This document shows, one piece after another, positions 33,820-42,259 of a stretch of DNA of 64,000 nucleotides (positions within the stretch are counted from its first letter, which is position 1; the number at the start of each line of letters is the position of its first letter). The notes under the pieces are model-generated. The model did no database searches, was not told the DNA's origin, and saw only the letters and a program-made list of their open reading frames with translations. The DNA is from CAVZTA01 sp963778025 (GTDB lineage: Bacteria > Chloroflexota > Limnocylindria > Limnocylindrales > CSP1-4): the NCBI GenBank assembly GCA_963778025.1, contig CAVZTA010000008.1:124001-188000 (forward strand), read 5' to 3'. The position numbers were made by a program, and so were the translations under genes.

Positions 33820-35019
33820 TCAACTCCCCGCCAGGAGGGCGCGCGCGATGACGAGCCGTTGGATCTCTTGGGTGCCCTCGTAGAGCTGCGTGATCTTGGC
33901 GTCCCGCATCATGCGCTCGACCGGGTACTCGTCGATGTAGCCGTAGCCGCCGAGGACCTGGACCGCGTCCGTGGTCACGGCCATCGCGGCATCACCGGCG
34001 ACGAGTTTACACAGGGCAGCCCAGCGGGCCGCGTCGGGCACTCCGGCTTCGATCTCGACACACGCCTTGTACAGGAGCTGCCGGGCGGCCTCGGTCCGGG
34101 CGTCCATGTCGGCGAGCATCGCAGCGACCATCTGCAGCTCACCGATGGGCTTGCCGAACTGGCGGCGCTCCTTCGCATAGCGCGTGGCGACCTCGAGCGC
34201 GCCCTGCGCGATGCCCACGGCCTGGGCCGCGATGCCCGGGCGGCTCCGCTCGAAGGTCCGCATCGCGATCTTGAAGCCCTCGCCCGGCGCGCCCAGCAGG
34301 TGATCGGCCGGCACACGCACGCCGTCGAAGCGCAGCTCCGCCGTGGGGCTGCCGCGGATGCCCATCTTGTGCTCGAGCCTTGCGACACCGAAGCCGTCGC
34401 GGTCCGTCTCGACGACGAACGCCGATAGCCGGCGGCTCGGCTTCTCCGCGTCGGGATCGGTGACCGCGAAGACGACGACGAGATCGGCCACCGAGCCGTG
34501 GCTGATGAAGCGCTTGCCGCCATCGATGACGTAGTCGTCGCCGTCGCGGGTCGCCTTCGTGCGGAGGGCGGATGCGTCCGAACCCGCCTCGGCTTCGGTC
34601 AGCGCGAACGCGATGAGCTGCTCGCCGGAGGCGAGCTTCGGCAGCCAGCGCGCCCGCTGCTCCTCGGTGCCCGCGAGGAGGATGGGCAGCGACGCCAGCT
34701 CCTGGACCGCGAGGATCAGCCCCGTCGTCGCGCACGCGCGGCTGAGCTGCTCGATGGCGAGGATCGTCGTGAGCAGGTCGCCGCCGATGCCGCCGTACTG
34801 GGTGGGGAACGGCAGCGCGAGGATGTCGTGGTCGGCGAGGAGCCGGCGGACGTCCTGCGGGAACTCGGCGGAGCGGTCGATCTCGGCAGCGCGGGGGGCG
34901 ACCTGCTCGTCGGCCAGGACCCGCACCGCGTCGCGGAGCATCGCTTGCTCTTCGGTCAGGCGGTACGGGCTGGAGTGGTCCGACCCGGGGCTCGTGGCGG
35001 TCTCCGACACCGCGGGCAT
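33820..35019 (-). CDS. Acyl-CoA dehydrogenase
   Basis: A 399-aa flavoenzyme. N-terminal helical domain (LTEEQAMLRDAVRVLADEQV), FAD-contact block IAFALTEAEAGSDASALRTK and DDYVIDGGKRFISHGSVADL, C-terminal RRQFGKPIGELQMVAAMLAD, VQVLGGYGYIDEYPVERMMR, and the catalytic glutamate in LYEGTQEIQRLVIARAL. Oxidises acyl-CoA to enoyl-CoA. Chain-length preference cannot be read. It ends 40 bp before etfB, so its electron acceptor is encoded in the same operon. Confidence 0.93.
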   Translation of the reverse strand: MPAVSETATSPGSDHSSPYRLTEEQAMLRDAVRVLADEQVAPRAAEIDRSAEFPQDVRRLLADHDILALPFPTQYGGIGGDLLTTILAIEQLSRACATTGLILAVQELASLPILLAGTEEQRARWLPKLASGEQLIAFALTEAEAGSDASALRTKATRDGDDYVIDGGKRFISHGSVADLVVVFAVTDPDAEKPSRRLSAFVVETDRDGFGVARLEHKMGIRGSPTAELRFDGVRVPADHLLGAPGEGFKIAMRTFERSRPGIAAQAVGIAQGALEVATRYAKERRQFGKPIGELQMVAAMLADMDARTEAARQLLYKACVEIEAGVPDAARWAALCKLVAGDAAMAVTTDAVQVLGGYGYIDEYPVERMMRDAKITQLYEGTQEIQRLVIARALLAGS

Positions 35020-35182
35020 CCTAGCATCGGGCGGGTTCGCGACCGGCAGGCTGGATCGGGATCGACCCGGCGTCCGATCCGTTCGAGCCCGCGGTTCGAT
35101 CCACGCTGGTCGGGGCTTCCCCTCGGAACGGGCGCGGCGTAGAGTCCGCTCGCGCGCGGTCGTTCTCCGGGGAAGGTGGCTC

Positions 35183-35398
35183 GTGTCGGATCAGCTGTTG
35201 CTCCTGGCGCTTGCGGCGGCGGTCGTCCTGGCTGTCCTGGCCGTGATGACCCTCCTGCGCCGACCCACGCCGGCGACGGCGCCGGACAGTCCGTACGCCG
35301 CGTCGACCGAGGGCGAGAAGCGCTGCCCGAAGTGCTCGATGGGCAACCTGTGGACCGAGCGCACGTGCAGCAACTGCGGGGCGCGCCTGCCCGGATGA
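35183..35398 (+). CDS. Small membrane protein with C-terminal zinc ribbon
   Basis: A 71-aa protein starting at GTG 35183 (GGGGAAGG upstream). One transmembrane helix (residues 3-26), a Pro/Ala linker, then a rubredoxin-like zinc ribbon C-P-K-C ... C-S-N-C (about 47-65). Not assigned to a family with known function. Its stop overlaps the start of the phosphotransferase gene (ATGA). Confidence 0.65.
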   Translation: MSDQLLLLALAAAVVLAVLAVMTLLRRPTPATAPDSPYAASTEGEKRCPKCSMGNLWTERTCSNCGARLPG

Positions 35399-36294
35399 GC
35401 CCCGCGACGGGCGTCGAGGCCGCGACGTCCGTCGCCCTGGCACTGGCTTCCTCGCTGGGACTGTCGGTTTCGTCCGTGTCGGTCCTGCATGCCGGCGCCA
35501 ACGTGTCGCTGCGGCTGTCACCGGCGTCGGTCGTGGCGCGCGTCGTCGCCGAGGTGGGGCGCTGGCGTGGCGACGACGGGTTCCCGGACGCGTCGCGGGA
35601 CGTCGCCGTCGCGCGCGCCGCGGTCGCCCACGGCGGTCCGGCCATCGCGCCGTTGCCGGAGCCACTCGGCGGGCCCCACCGGGCCGACGGCCGGATCGTC
35701 TCGTTCTGGGAGCTGGTCGACGTCATCACCGACGATCGCGGCTACGACGACCCGGTCGGGACCGGTCGGGCGTTGCGGCGGCTGCACTCGGCGCTGGAGG
35801 CGGCCGGCCCGGCCCTGGACCTGCCGGCGCTGCCTGTGTGGGGCGACACCGTGTCGTGGATCCGGGCCGCGCCGCGGCTGTCGGAGGTGGATCGCGACTG
35901 GTTGCTCGACCTCCATGCGCGGCTCTCGGCGCGGATCATCGGGATGGGCCTGCCGTGGCAGCCGGTCCATGGCGATGCACATCCCGGGAATGCGCTCGTG
36001 ACGGCCGATGGCGTGCGCTGGACCGACTTCGAGGAGACCGGGGCGTGGCCGGTCGAGTGGGACATCGCGTGCCTGATGACCGGCCTGCCGTTCGGCCGCG
36101 ACGTCGAGGCGATCCACGCGATGCTGGCCGCCTACGGACGCGATCCGCGTGACCCGCTCCTGGAGCCGTTCCTCGCCGCGCGGATCCTGACGGCCTCGTC
36201 GTGGCTCGCCCTGACCGGCGACTACCGGGGCGTCCCGATGGGCGACCGCCTCGCGCAGCAGCTGGCCTGGCTCGAGGCGACCCAGGGCCGCTGA
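35395..36294 (+). CDS. Aminoglycoside phosphotransferase-like (APH/choline kinase) protein
   Basis: A 299-aa kinase-fold protein. N-lobe SVLHAGANVSLRLSPASVVA, linker FWELVDVITDDRG, Brenner motif PVHGDAHPGNALV (catalytic Asp about residue 199) and metal-binding D in VRWTDFEETGAWPVEWDIAC. Phosphorylates a small hydroxylated substrate. Antibiotic resistance is only one possibility. Translationally coupled to the zinc-ribbon gene. Confidence 0.85.
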   Translation: MSPATGVEAATSVALALASSLGLSVSSVSVLHAGANVSLRLSPASVVARVVAEVGRWRGDDGFPDASRDVAVARAAVAHGGPAIAPLPEPLGGPHRADGRIVSFWELVDVITDDRGYDDPVGTGRALRRLHSALEAAGPALDLPALPVWGDTVSWIRAAPRLSEVDRDWLLDLHARLSARIIGMGLPWQPVHGDAHPGNALVTADGVRWTDFEETGAWPVEWDIACLMTGLPFGRDVEAIHAMLAAYGRDPRDPLLEPFLAARILTASSWLALTGDYRGVPMGDRLAQQLAWLEATQGR

Positions 36295-36327
36295 CGGCGC
36301 TGCCCGGCGGCGATCCTTGGGCCCTGC

Positions 36328-37163
36328 TCACGCGCGGTCCAGTCGGCGGAGTGCCTCCAACGCGGACGCGTAGTCCCGATGGCGCGGCCGAGTGCCCAGC
36401 GCTTCATCAAGGCCGACGAACCGCCGGCGCTCGGTGCGTCCGGTCGCGGCTGGGTCGAAGGCGGCAAACGCTGAGTGGACACCCGGCGGGACCTCGAGAT
36501 CGTCCCACCATCCAGCGAACACGTCGACCGGATCCGGGCACACGGCGCGGAAGCTCGCGGAGCGGATCCGAACGGTGTGGAGGGCCTCGCTCGACCAGAG
36601 CGCCACGAGCACATGCGTTACCGACCGCCACGGCGATCGGCGTCCCAGTCGCTCGGCGACGGCCTGTCGCGAGCCATCGACGCTTGGCGTTGTAGCTCAC
36701 CGAACGTGTCCTGCACGTTCGGGAAACGGGTGCGGTTCTCGAGGTGGAGCAGATCCCCGCGTTCGAGTCGACCAGGCCACGACGTCGCCGCGACCCGCGA
36801 ACTGGTAGTGCTGGTACGGCTCGTCAAGAGCGATGTCGATCCTCGGGCGCGCCAAGCCGCGCGGCCTCCAGCTCGCCCATCGCGGCGTGCACCGGATCCT
36901 CGTCCGGTCGTCTGGCGCCTTGCCCTCGTGGGTCGACCAGGTCCACCTCGAGCCGGCGACCGAGCGCCGACGCGATGGCCGCGTATGCCTGGACCGACGC
37001 GGCATGCCCGCACTCGATCCAGTGGAGTCTGGGCGACCGAGAGTCCGCTTCGAGCGGCGAGATCACGCAAGGTCCATCCTCGCCGGCGCCGCTCGACGCG
37101 GATGACCTCGCCGAGGTGCCCGCCGACGCGCGCCACGTGATCGCCCAGGTTCGGGATCGCCAT
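36328..37163 (-). pseudogene. XRE-family regulator with large C-terminal domain, heavily frame-broken
   Basis: Start ATG 37163 (MAIPNLGDHVARVGGHLGEV), HTH IRVERRRRGWTLRDLAARSG, then LHWIECGHAASVQAYAAIAS ALGRRLEVDLVDPR in a second frame, RIDIALDEPYQHYQFAGRGD in a third, LLHLENRTRFPNVQDTFGEL in the first again, then SYNAKRRWL, and finally VALWSSEALHTVRIRSASFR with RRRFVGLDEALGTRPRHRDY to the stop at 36328. About five breaks within 836 bp, far more than neighbours. The intact protein would be about 278 aa: a Cro/C1 HTH plus a conserved domain of unknown fold. Likely a decayed gene, unless the region is badly sequenced. Its promoter region is tandemly duplicated. Confidence 0.65.
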
Positions 37164-37249
37164 GATTCTGATGCCATTGAACAGGGCGTCACTTGACGGC
37201 GACTTATCGGCCCTCCAGCGCCGCGTGCCGGGCGCCATAGGCCACGTGT

Positions 37250-37266
37250 GTTAGATCACATCGAAC
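37250..37266. promoter_or_regulatory. Operator-like site, unit 1 proximal
   Basis: GTTAGATCACATCGAAC, two mismatches from the perfect palindrome at 37470. It lies 87 bp upstream of the XRE start codon on the minus strand. Confidence 0.45.
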
Positions 37267-37302
37267 AGAGGCCCGCCTCAGGGCGCCGGACCGCGCGATC
37301 GT

Positions 37303-37319
37303 GTTCGATGTCATCGGAA
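37303..37319. promoter_or_regulatory. Operator-like site, unit 1 distal
   Basis: GTTCGATGTCATCGGAA. It keeps the GTTCGATG half and most of the CATCGAAC half, 53 bp from the proximal site. Confidence 0.45.
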
Positions 37320-37469
37320 GTCGCATCCGGAGCCGCCTGGCATGCGGCGCGAGACCCGCGATCGCCTGGGGCGGGATCGCCATGTTTCTGATGCCATTGA
37401 ACAGGGCGCCACTCGGCGGCGACCGATCGGCCCTCACGTGCCGCGTCAGGAGCGCCGTGGCCCACGTGC

Positions 37470-37486
37470 GTTCGATGACATCGAAC
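37470..37486. promoter_or_regulatory. Perfect 17-bp palindrome (candidate operator)
   Basis: GTTCGATG-A-CATCGAAC, perfect 8-bp arms about one central base. It is the best of four related sites spaced 53 bp within and 220 bp between duplicated units upstream of the XRE gene. The XRE protein is the obvious candidate ligand. Confidence 0.6.
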
Positions 37487-37522
37487 ACAGGGGTGCGTCG
37501 TGGCGCGAGAGACCGCGATCCT

Positions 37523-37539
37523 GTTCGATGTCGTCGGAA
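37523..37539. promoter_or_regulatory. Operator-like site, unit 2 distal
   Basis: GTTCGATGTCGTCGGAA, the unit 2 counterpart of 37303-37319, again 53 bp from its partner. Confidence 0.4.
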
Positions 37540-37597
37540 AAGGCGCGCTGAGCTGCCGCGCGGCCGGGCGGCGCGGGCCGATCGGCGACGGTCGCGC

Positions 37598-39733
37598 TTA
37601 GACCACCGGCAGTGCGCGACCCGGCGGGACCGGCCGGCCGGTGCCCGGCACGATCGCCGCGGCAAGGAGCTCGCTGATGTCCTGGGACGTGACCGGCGAG
37701 TCGGAGCCGACGCCCCGGCCCGCGTCGGTGAGGCCGTCACGCAGCATGACCATGCAGAACGGGCAGGCGGTGGCGAGGGTCTCGGCGCCTGTGGCGATGA
37801 CCTCGCTGGTCCGTGCCGCGTTGATGCGCGTGCCGCGTGTCTCCTCCATCCACATCCGTCCGCCGCCCGCCCCGCAGCAGAACGTCTGACGCCCCGACCG
37901 CTCCATCTCGACCAGCGAGAGCCCCGGCACGGCGCCCAGCACCTCACGCGGTGCGGAGATCACGCCGTTGTAGCGCGTCAGGTAGCACGAGTCGTGGAGC
38001 GTGACCGATCGATCCGCCGGCAACCCATCCGAGCCCAGGACCAGCCGCCCCGCCGAGACCAGCCCGGCGAGGTACGTCGAGTGGTGCTCCACCCGGAACG
38101 TCCCGCCGAGCTGCCCGTACTCGTTGCCGATGGTGTTGAAGCAATGCGGGCACGCGGTCACGATCGTCCGCTCGCCCATCCCGTAGCGGTTGAGCGTCTC
38201 GACATTGCCCGTCGCGAGGATCTGGAACACGTACTCGTTGCCCATCCGGCGGGCCGGGTCGCCCGTGCACGACTCTTCCTGGCCCAGCACCGCGAACGAC
38301 ACGCCCGCCGCGTCGAGACACGTCGCGACCGCGCGCGCGACCCGCTTGTTGCGCTCGTCGAACGCCGCCGCGCAGCCCACCCAGTAGAGGACCTCCAGGG
38401 CATCCAGCTCGCCGGCAGCGGCCACCGACGCCACCGTCCGTACCTCGAACGGCAGCCCTCGTGTCCAGTCGAGCCGCGCCGTGGGCGGCTGACCCCACGG
38501 GTTCGCCACGCCCTCCATGCCCCGGAACGCCGCGTTCAGCTCCTGCGGGAAGCGCGACTCCTCGAGCACCAGGTTCCGGCGCAGGCCGACGATCTTGTCG
38601 ACGTGCTCGATGAGCACCGGACACGCCTCGACGCACGCCCCGCACGTCACGCAGTCCCAGACCGCGTCGTACGGGATCGCGGTGTCCACGATGGGCTTGC
38701 CGAGGGCGGCCACGTCGATGAGCGCCGGACCGCCATACGACTCCCGCACGGCCGCCGAATCGGGGATCAAGGGAGCCCCGTGCTCGGCCTCCTTGGCCAT
38801 GTCCCGGACGCCCATGATGAACGTCTTGGGGTTCAGCGGTTTGCCGGTGGTCCAGGCAGGACACGCCTGCTGGCAGCGGCCGCACTCGGTGCACGTGAAC
38901 CCGTCGAGCATGTCCTTCCACGACAGGTCCTCGAGGGTCTTCACGCCGAACGTGGCGTCCTCGGCCTCCAGGTCCATCGCGGGCAGCTCGCCGCGCGGCC
39001 GCAGCTTGCGGAAGAACGCGTTGGGGAACGCGGTGATGATGTGCAGGTGCTTCGAGTTCGAGAGGTACACGAGGAACGTGGCGATCACGATCATGTGCGA
39101 CCACCACGCGATCCCGAACAGCGTCGTCGCCGCCGCGTCATCGAGCACGCCGCCGAGCCAGCCCCCCACCGCGTTCGACAGCCACGCGCCGGGCTGTTCG
39201 CCGTACGCCGCGACCTCGAGGATCTCCGCGAGCAGGAACGTGCCCACCGAGCCGCCGATGAGCGCGAGGATGATCAGCGCATCGCGCGTGTACGAGAGCC
39301 GTCGCGGGCGCGTCACCAGGCGGCGATACAGCGCCCAGCCGACGCCGGCCAGCGTGATCACGGCGACGGTGTTCTGGAGCCAGGTGATCGCGGTCCAGAT
39401 CGCGCCGTCGAACGGGATCGAGAGCACGACCTCGATGAGTCCACCGGTGACGATGTTGGCGGGCTCGATCGTGAGCAGGACGAAGCCCCAGAAGATCGCC
39501 AGGTGGAGGATCGCCGCGCGCGGATCCCGGAACATCCGCGTCTGCACGACCGCGTAGCGCACGAGGCCGGCGAAGCGGTCGAGCGGACGCTCGGTCAGGA
39601 CGGCCGGCTTGCCGGTCGCGAACACCCGCAGGTGCCGCGCCATCGCCAGCGCGAAGTACGCGACCGCGCCGTAGAACAGCACGAACACCAGCGGATAGAA
39701 CGGGACGGCGGCGAACGGCTCGAACAGCGTCAC
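37598..39733 (-). CDS. EMO-like EtfAB:quinone oxidoreductase (DUF224 Fe-S membrane protein)
   Basis: A 711-aa protein starting at GTG 39733. Five or six helices in residues 1-240 form a NarI-like cytochrome-b part with histidines (HLAIFWGFVLLTIEP, WWSHMIVIATFLVYLSNSKH). Two 4Fe-4S motifs follow: CTECGRCQQACP at about 278 and CVTCGACVEACP at about 357. Two CCG/DUF224 domains complete the protein, with YWVGCAA, CPHCFNTIGNEYG, HDSCYLTRYN, FCCGAGGGRMWMEE and CPFCMVMLRDG. This order matches heterodisulfide-reductase-like proteins proposed to move electrons from reduced EtfAB to menaquinone. With etfBA and an acyl-CoA dehydrogenase a few kb away, that role is a reasonable inference. HdrD/GlcF-type oxidoreductases are alternatives. 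Confidence 0.82.
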   Translation of the reverse strand: MTLFEPFAAVPFYPLVFVLFYGAVAYFALAMARHLRVFATGKPAVLTERPLDRFAGLVRYAVVQTRMFRDPRAAILHLAIFWGFVLLTIEPANIVTGGLIEVVLSIPFDGAIWTAITWLQNTVAVITLAGVGWALYRRLVTRPRRLSYTRDALIILALIGGSVGTFLLAEILEVAAYGEQPGAWLSNAVGGWLGGVLDDAAATTLFGIAWWSHMIVIATFLVYLSNSKHLHIITAFPNAFFRKLRPRGELPAMDLEAEDATFGVKTLEDLSWKDMLDGFTCTECGRCQQACPAWTTGKPLNPKTFIMGVRDMAKEAEHGAPLIPDSAAVRESYGGPALIDVAALGKPIVDTAIPYDAVWDCVTCGACVEACPVLIEHVDKIVGLRRNLVLEESRFPQELNAAFRGMEGVANPWGQPPTARLDWTRGLPFEVRTVASVAAAGELDALEVLYWVGCAAAFDERNKRVARAVATCLDAAGVSFAVLGQEESCTGDPARRMGNEYVFQILATGNVETLNRYGMGERTIVTACPHCFNTIGNEYGQLGGTFRVEHHSTYLAGLVSAGRLVLGSDGLPADRSVTLHDSCYLTRYNGVISAPREVLGAVPGLSLVEMERSGRQTFCCGAGGGRMWMEETRGTRINAARTSEVIATGAETLATACPFCMVMLRDGLTDAGRGVGSDSPVTSQDISELLAAAIVPGTGRPVPPGRALPVV

Positions 39734-39737
39734 GGCG

Positions 39738-40280
39738 TCACGGCGTGCCGTCGGGCAGATCGTTCCGGCCCGCGGCGCGGGCGGCCGCGTGGTCGAACGG
39801 TCCGGCCAGCGTCTCCAGGGCGTGACCAAGGAGCGGGATGACGGTCTCGAGGGACTCCAGGGCACCCTTCGGCGAGCCCGGGACGTTGACCACGAGGCTC
39901 CCCGCCCGCACACCGACGATCCCGCGCGAGAGCGCCGCGAACGGCGTCGAGCGACGACCGTCGGCGCGCATCGCCTCCGCGATGCCCGGGATCTGGTAAT
40001 CGATCACGGCGGCCGTCGCCTGCGGCGTCACGTCACGCGGCGTCAGCCCCGTCCCGCCCGTGGTCACGACCAGCCGGTGGGCGGCGGTCCCGGCGACGAG
40101 CGCCGCCTCGATCGCGGGCTGATCGTCCGCGATGACGAGCCGTTCGACGAGATACCCGGCCTCGGCCAGCCGGTCCGCGAGGGCCTGGCCCGAGGTGTCC
40201 TCGCGCGTCCCGGCGGCGCTCCGATCGGACGTGGTGATGACGAGCGCCGAGACCTGGGGCGGCAGCGACGGCCGGCTCAT
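39738..40280 (-). CDS. mogA: Molybdopterin adenylyltransferase-like MogA/MoaB
   Basis: A 180-aa protein with the MPT-binding fold: ALVITTSDRSAAGTREDTSG, LVVTTGGTGLTPRDVTPQAT (residues about 75-94), AMRADGRRSTPFAALSRGIV, SLVVNVPGSPKGALESLETV. Adenylates molybdopterin ahead of molybdate insertion by MoeA. ATG 40280, 7 bp after the moaC stop and 5 bp before the next gene start, so it sits in an operon with moaC and the EMO-like gene. MoaB is the alternative name for the family. Confidence 0.9.
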   Translation of the reverse strand: MSRPSLPPQVSALVITTSDRSAAGTREDTSGQALADRLAEAGYLVERLVIADDQPAIEAALVAGTAAHRLVVTTGGTGLTPRDVTPQATAAVIDYQIPGIAEAMRADGRRSTPFAALSRGIVGVRAGSLVVNVPGSPKGALESLETVIPLLGHALETLAGPFDHAAARAAGRNDLPDGTP

Positions 40281-40287
40281 GACGCGG

Positions 40288-40878
40288 TCAGCTGCCCTTG
40301 CGCGGCCGACCGCCGCTGATGCGGCCCTTCGTCCGGTCGCCCGGCCTGCGCTTCGATCGATCGGCCTCGCCACGTTCGCGGGTCCATTCGCCGGACTTGC
40401 CGCCGGTCTTCGAGACGAGCCGCACGCCGCGGATCTCGACACCGCGTTCGACGCCCTTGACCATGTCGTAGATGGTGAGCGCCGCGACGGAGGCGGCGGT
40501 CATCGCCTCCATCTCGACGCCGGTCTGGGCGGTGGTCGCCGCCTCGGCGCGGATGCGCAGCACGCTCGCCGCCCGGTCGGGGGTGATGCCCACGACGAGG
40601 TCCGTCAGCGGCAACGGGTGACACAGCGGGATGAGCTCCGACGTGCGCTTGCCGCCCATCACGCCGGCGAGCTCGGCCACGGTCAGGACATCGCCCTTGG
40701 GTCCGCCGCCGTCGATGACGAGGCTGAGCGTCTCGGCCGAGACGGCGACCTCGGCTTCGGCGACGGCTCGACGCGCGGTGATGGGCTTGTCGCTGACGTC
40801 GACCATGCGCGGCCGACCGCCGCGGTCGACGTGGGTGAGGCGGCGCCGCTCGGCGCGGGTGGCCGGGGTGCGTTCCAT
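40288..40878 (-). CDS. moaC: Cyclic pyranopterin monophosphate synthase MoaC
   Basis: A 196-aa protein. RRLTHVDRGGRPRMVDVSDK at the N-terminus, then GGGPKGDVLTVAELAGVMGG, LIPLCHPLPLTDLVVGI, TGVEMEAMTAASVAALTIYD and MVKGVERGVEIRGVRLVSKT with GGKSG. Catalytic Lys, His and Asp positions are present. Completes ring closure after MoaA. A basic C-terminal extension of about 25 residues (rich in R/K/G) exceeds the usual length. ATG 40878. A GTG lies one codon earlier. Confidence 0.93.
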   Translation of the reverse strand: MERTPATRAERRRLTHVDRGGRPRMVDVSDKPITARRAVAEAEVAVSAETLSLVIDGGGPKGDVLTVAELAGVMGGKRTSELIPLCHPLPLTDLVVGITPDRAASVLRIRAEAATTAQTGVEMEAMTAASVAALTIYDMVKGVERGVEIRGVRLVSKTGGKSGEWTRERGEADRSKRRPGDRTKGRISGGRPRKGS

Positions 40879-40933
40879 CACGCGGATGCTAACCGGCGGC
40901 CGGGCGCTCGCGAGGGGCGCGCCAGCCAGGCAC

Positions 40934-42259
40934 TCAGCCGCGGTCGAGCCAGCGCAGCTCCACTTCGGCTCCGGCCGGCAGCCGGTCGACCGATTCCGGC
41001 ACGACGGCGAGGGCGTCCGCCGCCGCGAGGGCGGACATCACGTGGCTCCCCTGCCCACCGGCGAGCCGGACGCGGACCCGGCCGGCGCCGTCCCGCTCCG
41101 GACCGCCGTCGCCGTCGCGCAGCGCGGTCACGCGCTGGAAGCCGCGGCGACCCGGGCTCTTCGAGACGGGCTCCTCGAGGACCGCCCGATCACGCGGCCG
41201 CAGCAGGTCGCGATGGCCCGCGAGGCGTCGCAGCGCCGGTCGGACGAACAGCTCGAACGTCACGAACGACGAGACCGGGTTGCCCGGCAGGCCGAACAGG
41301 AGCACGGGTCGGCCCTCGCCGGCGGCGCGCGCGAACGCGAACGGCTTGCCGGGCTGCACGGCGACGCGCCACAGGGAGACCGATCCGGCCAGCTGCTCGA
41401 ACGCGAGCCGGACCACGTCATACGGACCGACCGAGACGCCGCCCGAGACGACGATCGCGTCCGCGCCGGCCTCGACGGCGCGGCGCAGCCGGTCCGCGAC
41501 ATCGGACAGCACGTCCTTCGCGATGCCCAGCTCCAGCGCCTCGGCGCCCGCCTGCCGGACGAGCGACCGGACGCCCGGCCCGTTCGCATCGGGGATGCCC
41601 GCGCTTCCCAATGCCTCGCCGGGCCCACGCACCTCGTCGCCCGTCGCGAGCACCCCGACCACGGGGCGCCGTCGCACGACCAGCTCCGTGACGCCGGAGC
41701 CGGCGAGGAGCGCGACCGCTGCGGGCGTCACGACATCCCCGGGCTCCCGCAGGAGCGCACCTGCCTCGACGTCACTGCCGGCCCGCCGGATCGAGCCACC
41801 CGGGGGCACCACCTCGTGGACCAGGATCCGCGACGGCAGCGGCCCGGTCGCATCCCGCCCGCGTCCACCGACGTCGCCCGCCGCATCCACGGGGCTGGTC
41901 GCCTCCACGGGGACCACCGCATCCGCGCCCCGTGGCACGGGTGCGCCGGTCGCGATCCGGATCGCCGTCCCGGAACGGACCTCCTGCGCCGACGCCGACC
42001 CGGCCGGCACCTCCCCGATGACGTCGAGCGTCGAAGGGGCTGCCTCCCCCGCCCCGCTCGTATCCGCCGCGCGGATCGCGTAGCCATCCATCGCGGAGTT
42101 GTCCCAGGGCGGCAACGACGTCGCGGCGACAGCCGCTTCCGCCACCACGCGCCCCAACGCCGCCTCGGGCGTGAGCCGCTCGGTCTCGGCCAGCGCCGAC
42201 ACCCCGTCGAGCACGCGCTCCAGCGCCTCCTCGACGGTCAACAGTCGCTCGTCGCTCAC
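40934..42259 (-). CDS. moeA: Molybdopterin molybdotransferase MoeA
   Basis: A 441-aa protein starting at GTG 42259, overlapping the site-2 protease stop by 4 nt. VEEALERVLDGV, LPPWDNSAMDGYAIRAAD (residues about 50-67), GTAIRIATGAPVPRGADAVV, and PVVGVLATGDEVRGPGEALG, IVVSGGVSVGPYDVVRLAFE, VAVQPGKPFAFARAAGEGRP and LFGLPGNPVSSFVTFELFVR are all canonical. Inserts molybdate into adenylylated molybdopterin. A short insertion (about 120-140) in domain 3 is rich in Gly/Arg/Asp. Confidence 0.93.
   Translation of the reverse strand: MSDERLLTVEEALERVLDGVSALAETERLTPEAALGRVVAEAAVAATSLPPWDNSAMDGYAIRAADTSGAGEAAPSTLDVIGEVPAGSASAQEVRSGTAIRIATGAPVPRGADAVVPVEATSPVDAAGDVGGRGRDATGPLPSRILVHEVVPPGGSIRRAGSDVEAGALLREPGDVVTPAAVALLAGSGVTELVVRRRPVVGVLATGDEVRGPGEALGSAGIPDANGPGVRSLVRQAGAEALELGIAKDVLSDVADRLRRAVEAGADAIVVSGGVSVGPYDVVRLAFEQLAGSVSLWRVAVQPGKPFAFARAAGEGRPVLLFGLPGNPVSSFVTFELFVRPALRRLAGHRDLLRPRDRAVLEEPVSKSPGRRGFQRVTALRDGDGGPERDGAGRVRVRLAGGQGSHVMSALAAADALAVVPESVDRLPAGAEVELRWLDRG

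Larger units (their letters stand above)
37153..37330. repeat. 220-bp-period tandem duplication, unit 1
   Basis: Begins GGGATCGCCATGATTCTGAT and includes the XRE start codon, the segment GCCATTGAACAGGGCG, and two operator-like sites (37250-37266 and 37303-37319). It aligns without gaps to unit 2 at an offset of exactly 220 bp, roughly 80% identical. A shorter stretch upstream (GATCGCC.AGG) may extend the unit. Confidence 0.8.
37373..37550. repeat. 220-bp-period tandem duplication, unit 2
   Basis: Begins GGGATCGCCATGTTTCTGAT. In the minus direction it carries a second copy of the gene's start codon (MAIP then unrelated residues), with operator-like sites at 37470-37486 and 37523-37539 spaced as in unit 1. 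No regulator body follows, because unit 1 begins instead. Confidence 0.8.

Noticed and set aside
37301..39841. An 846-codon plus-strand open frame
   Set aside because: Antisense to the EMO-like gene, whose helices and cysteine motifs are unmistakable. The plus frame has only repetitive charged residues.
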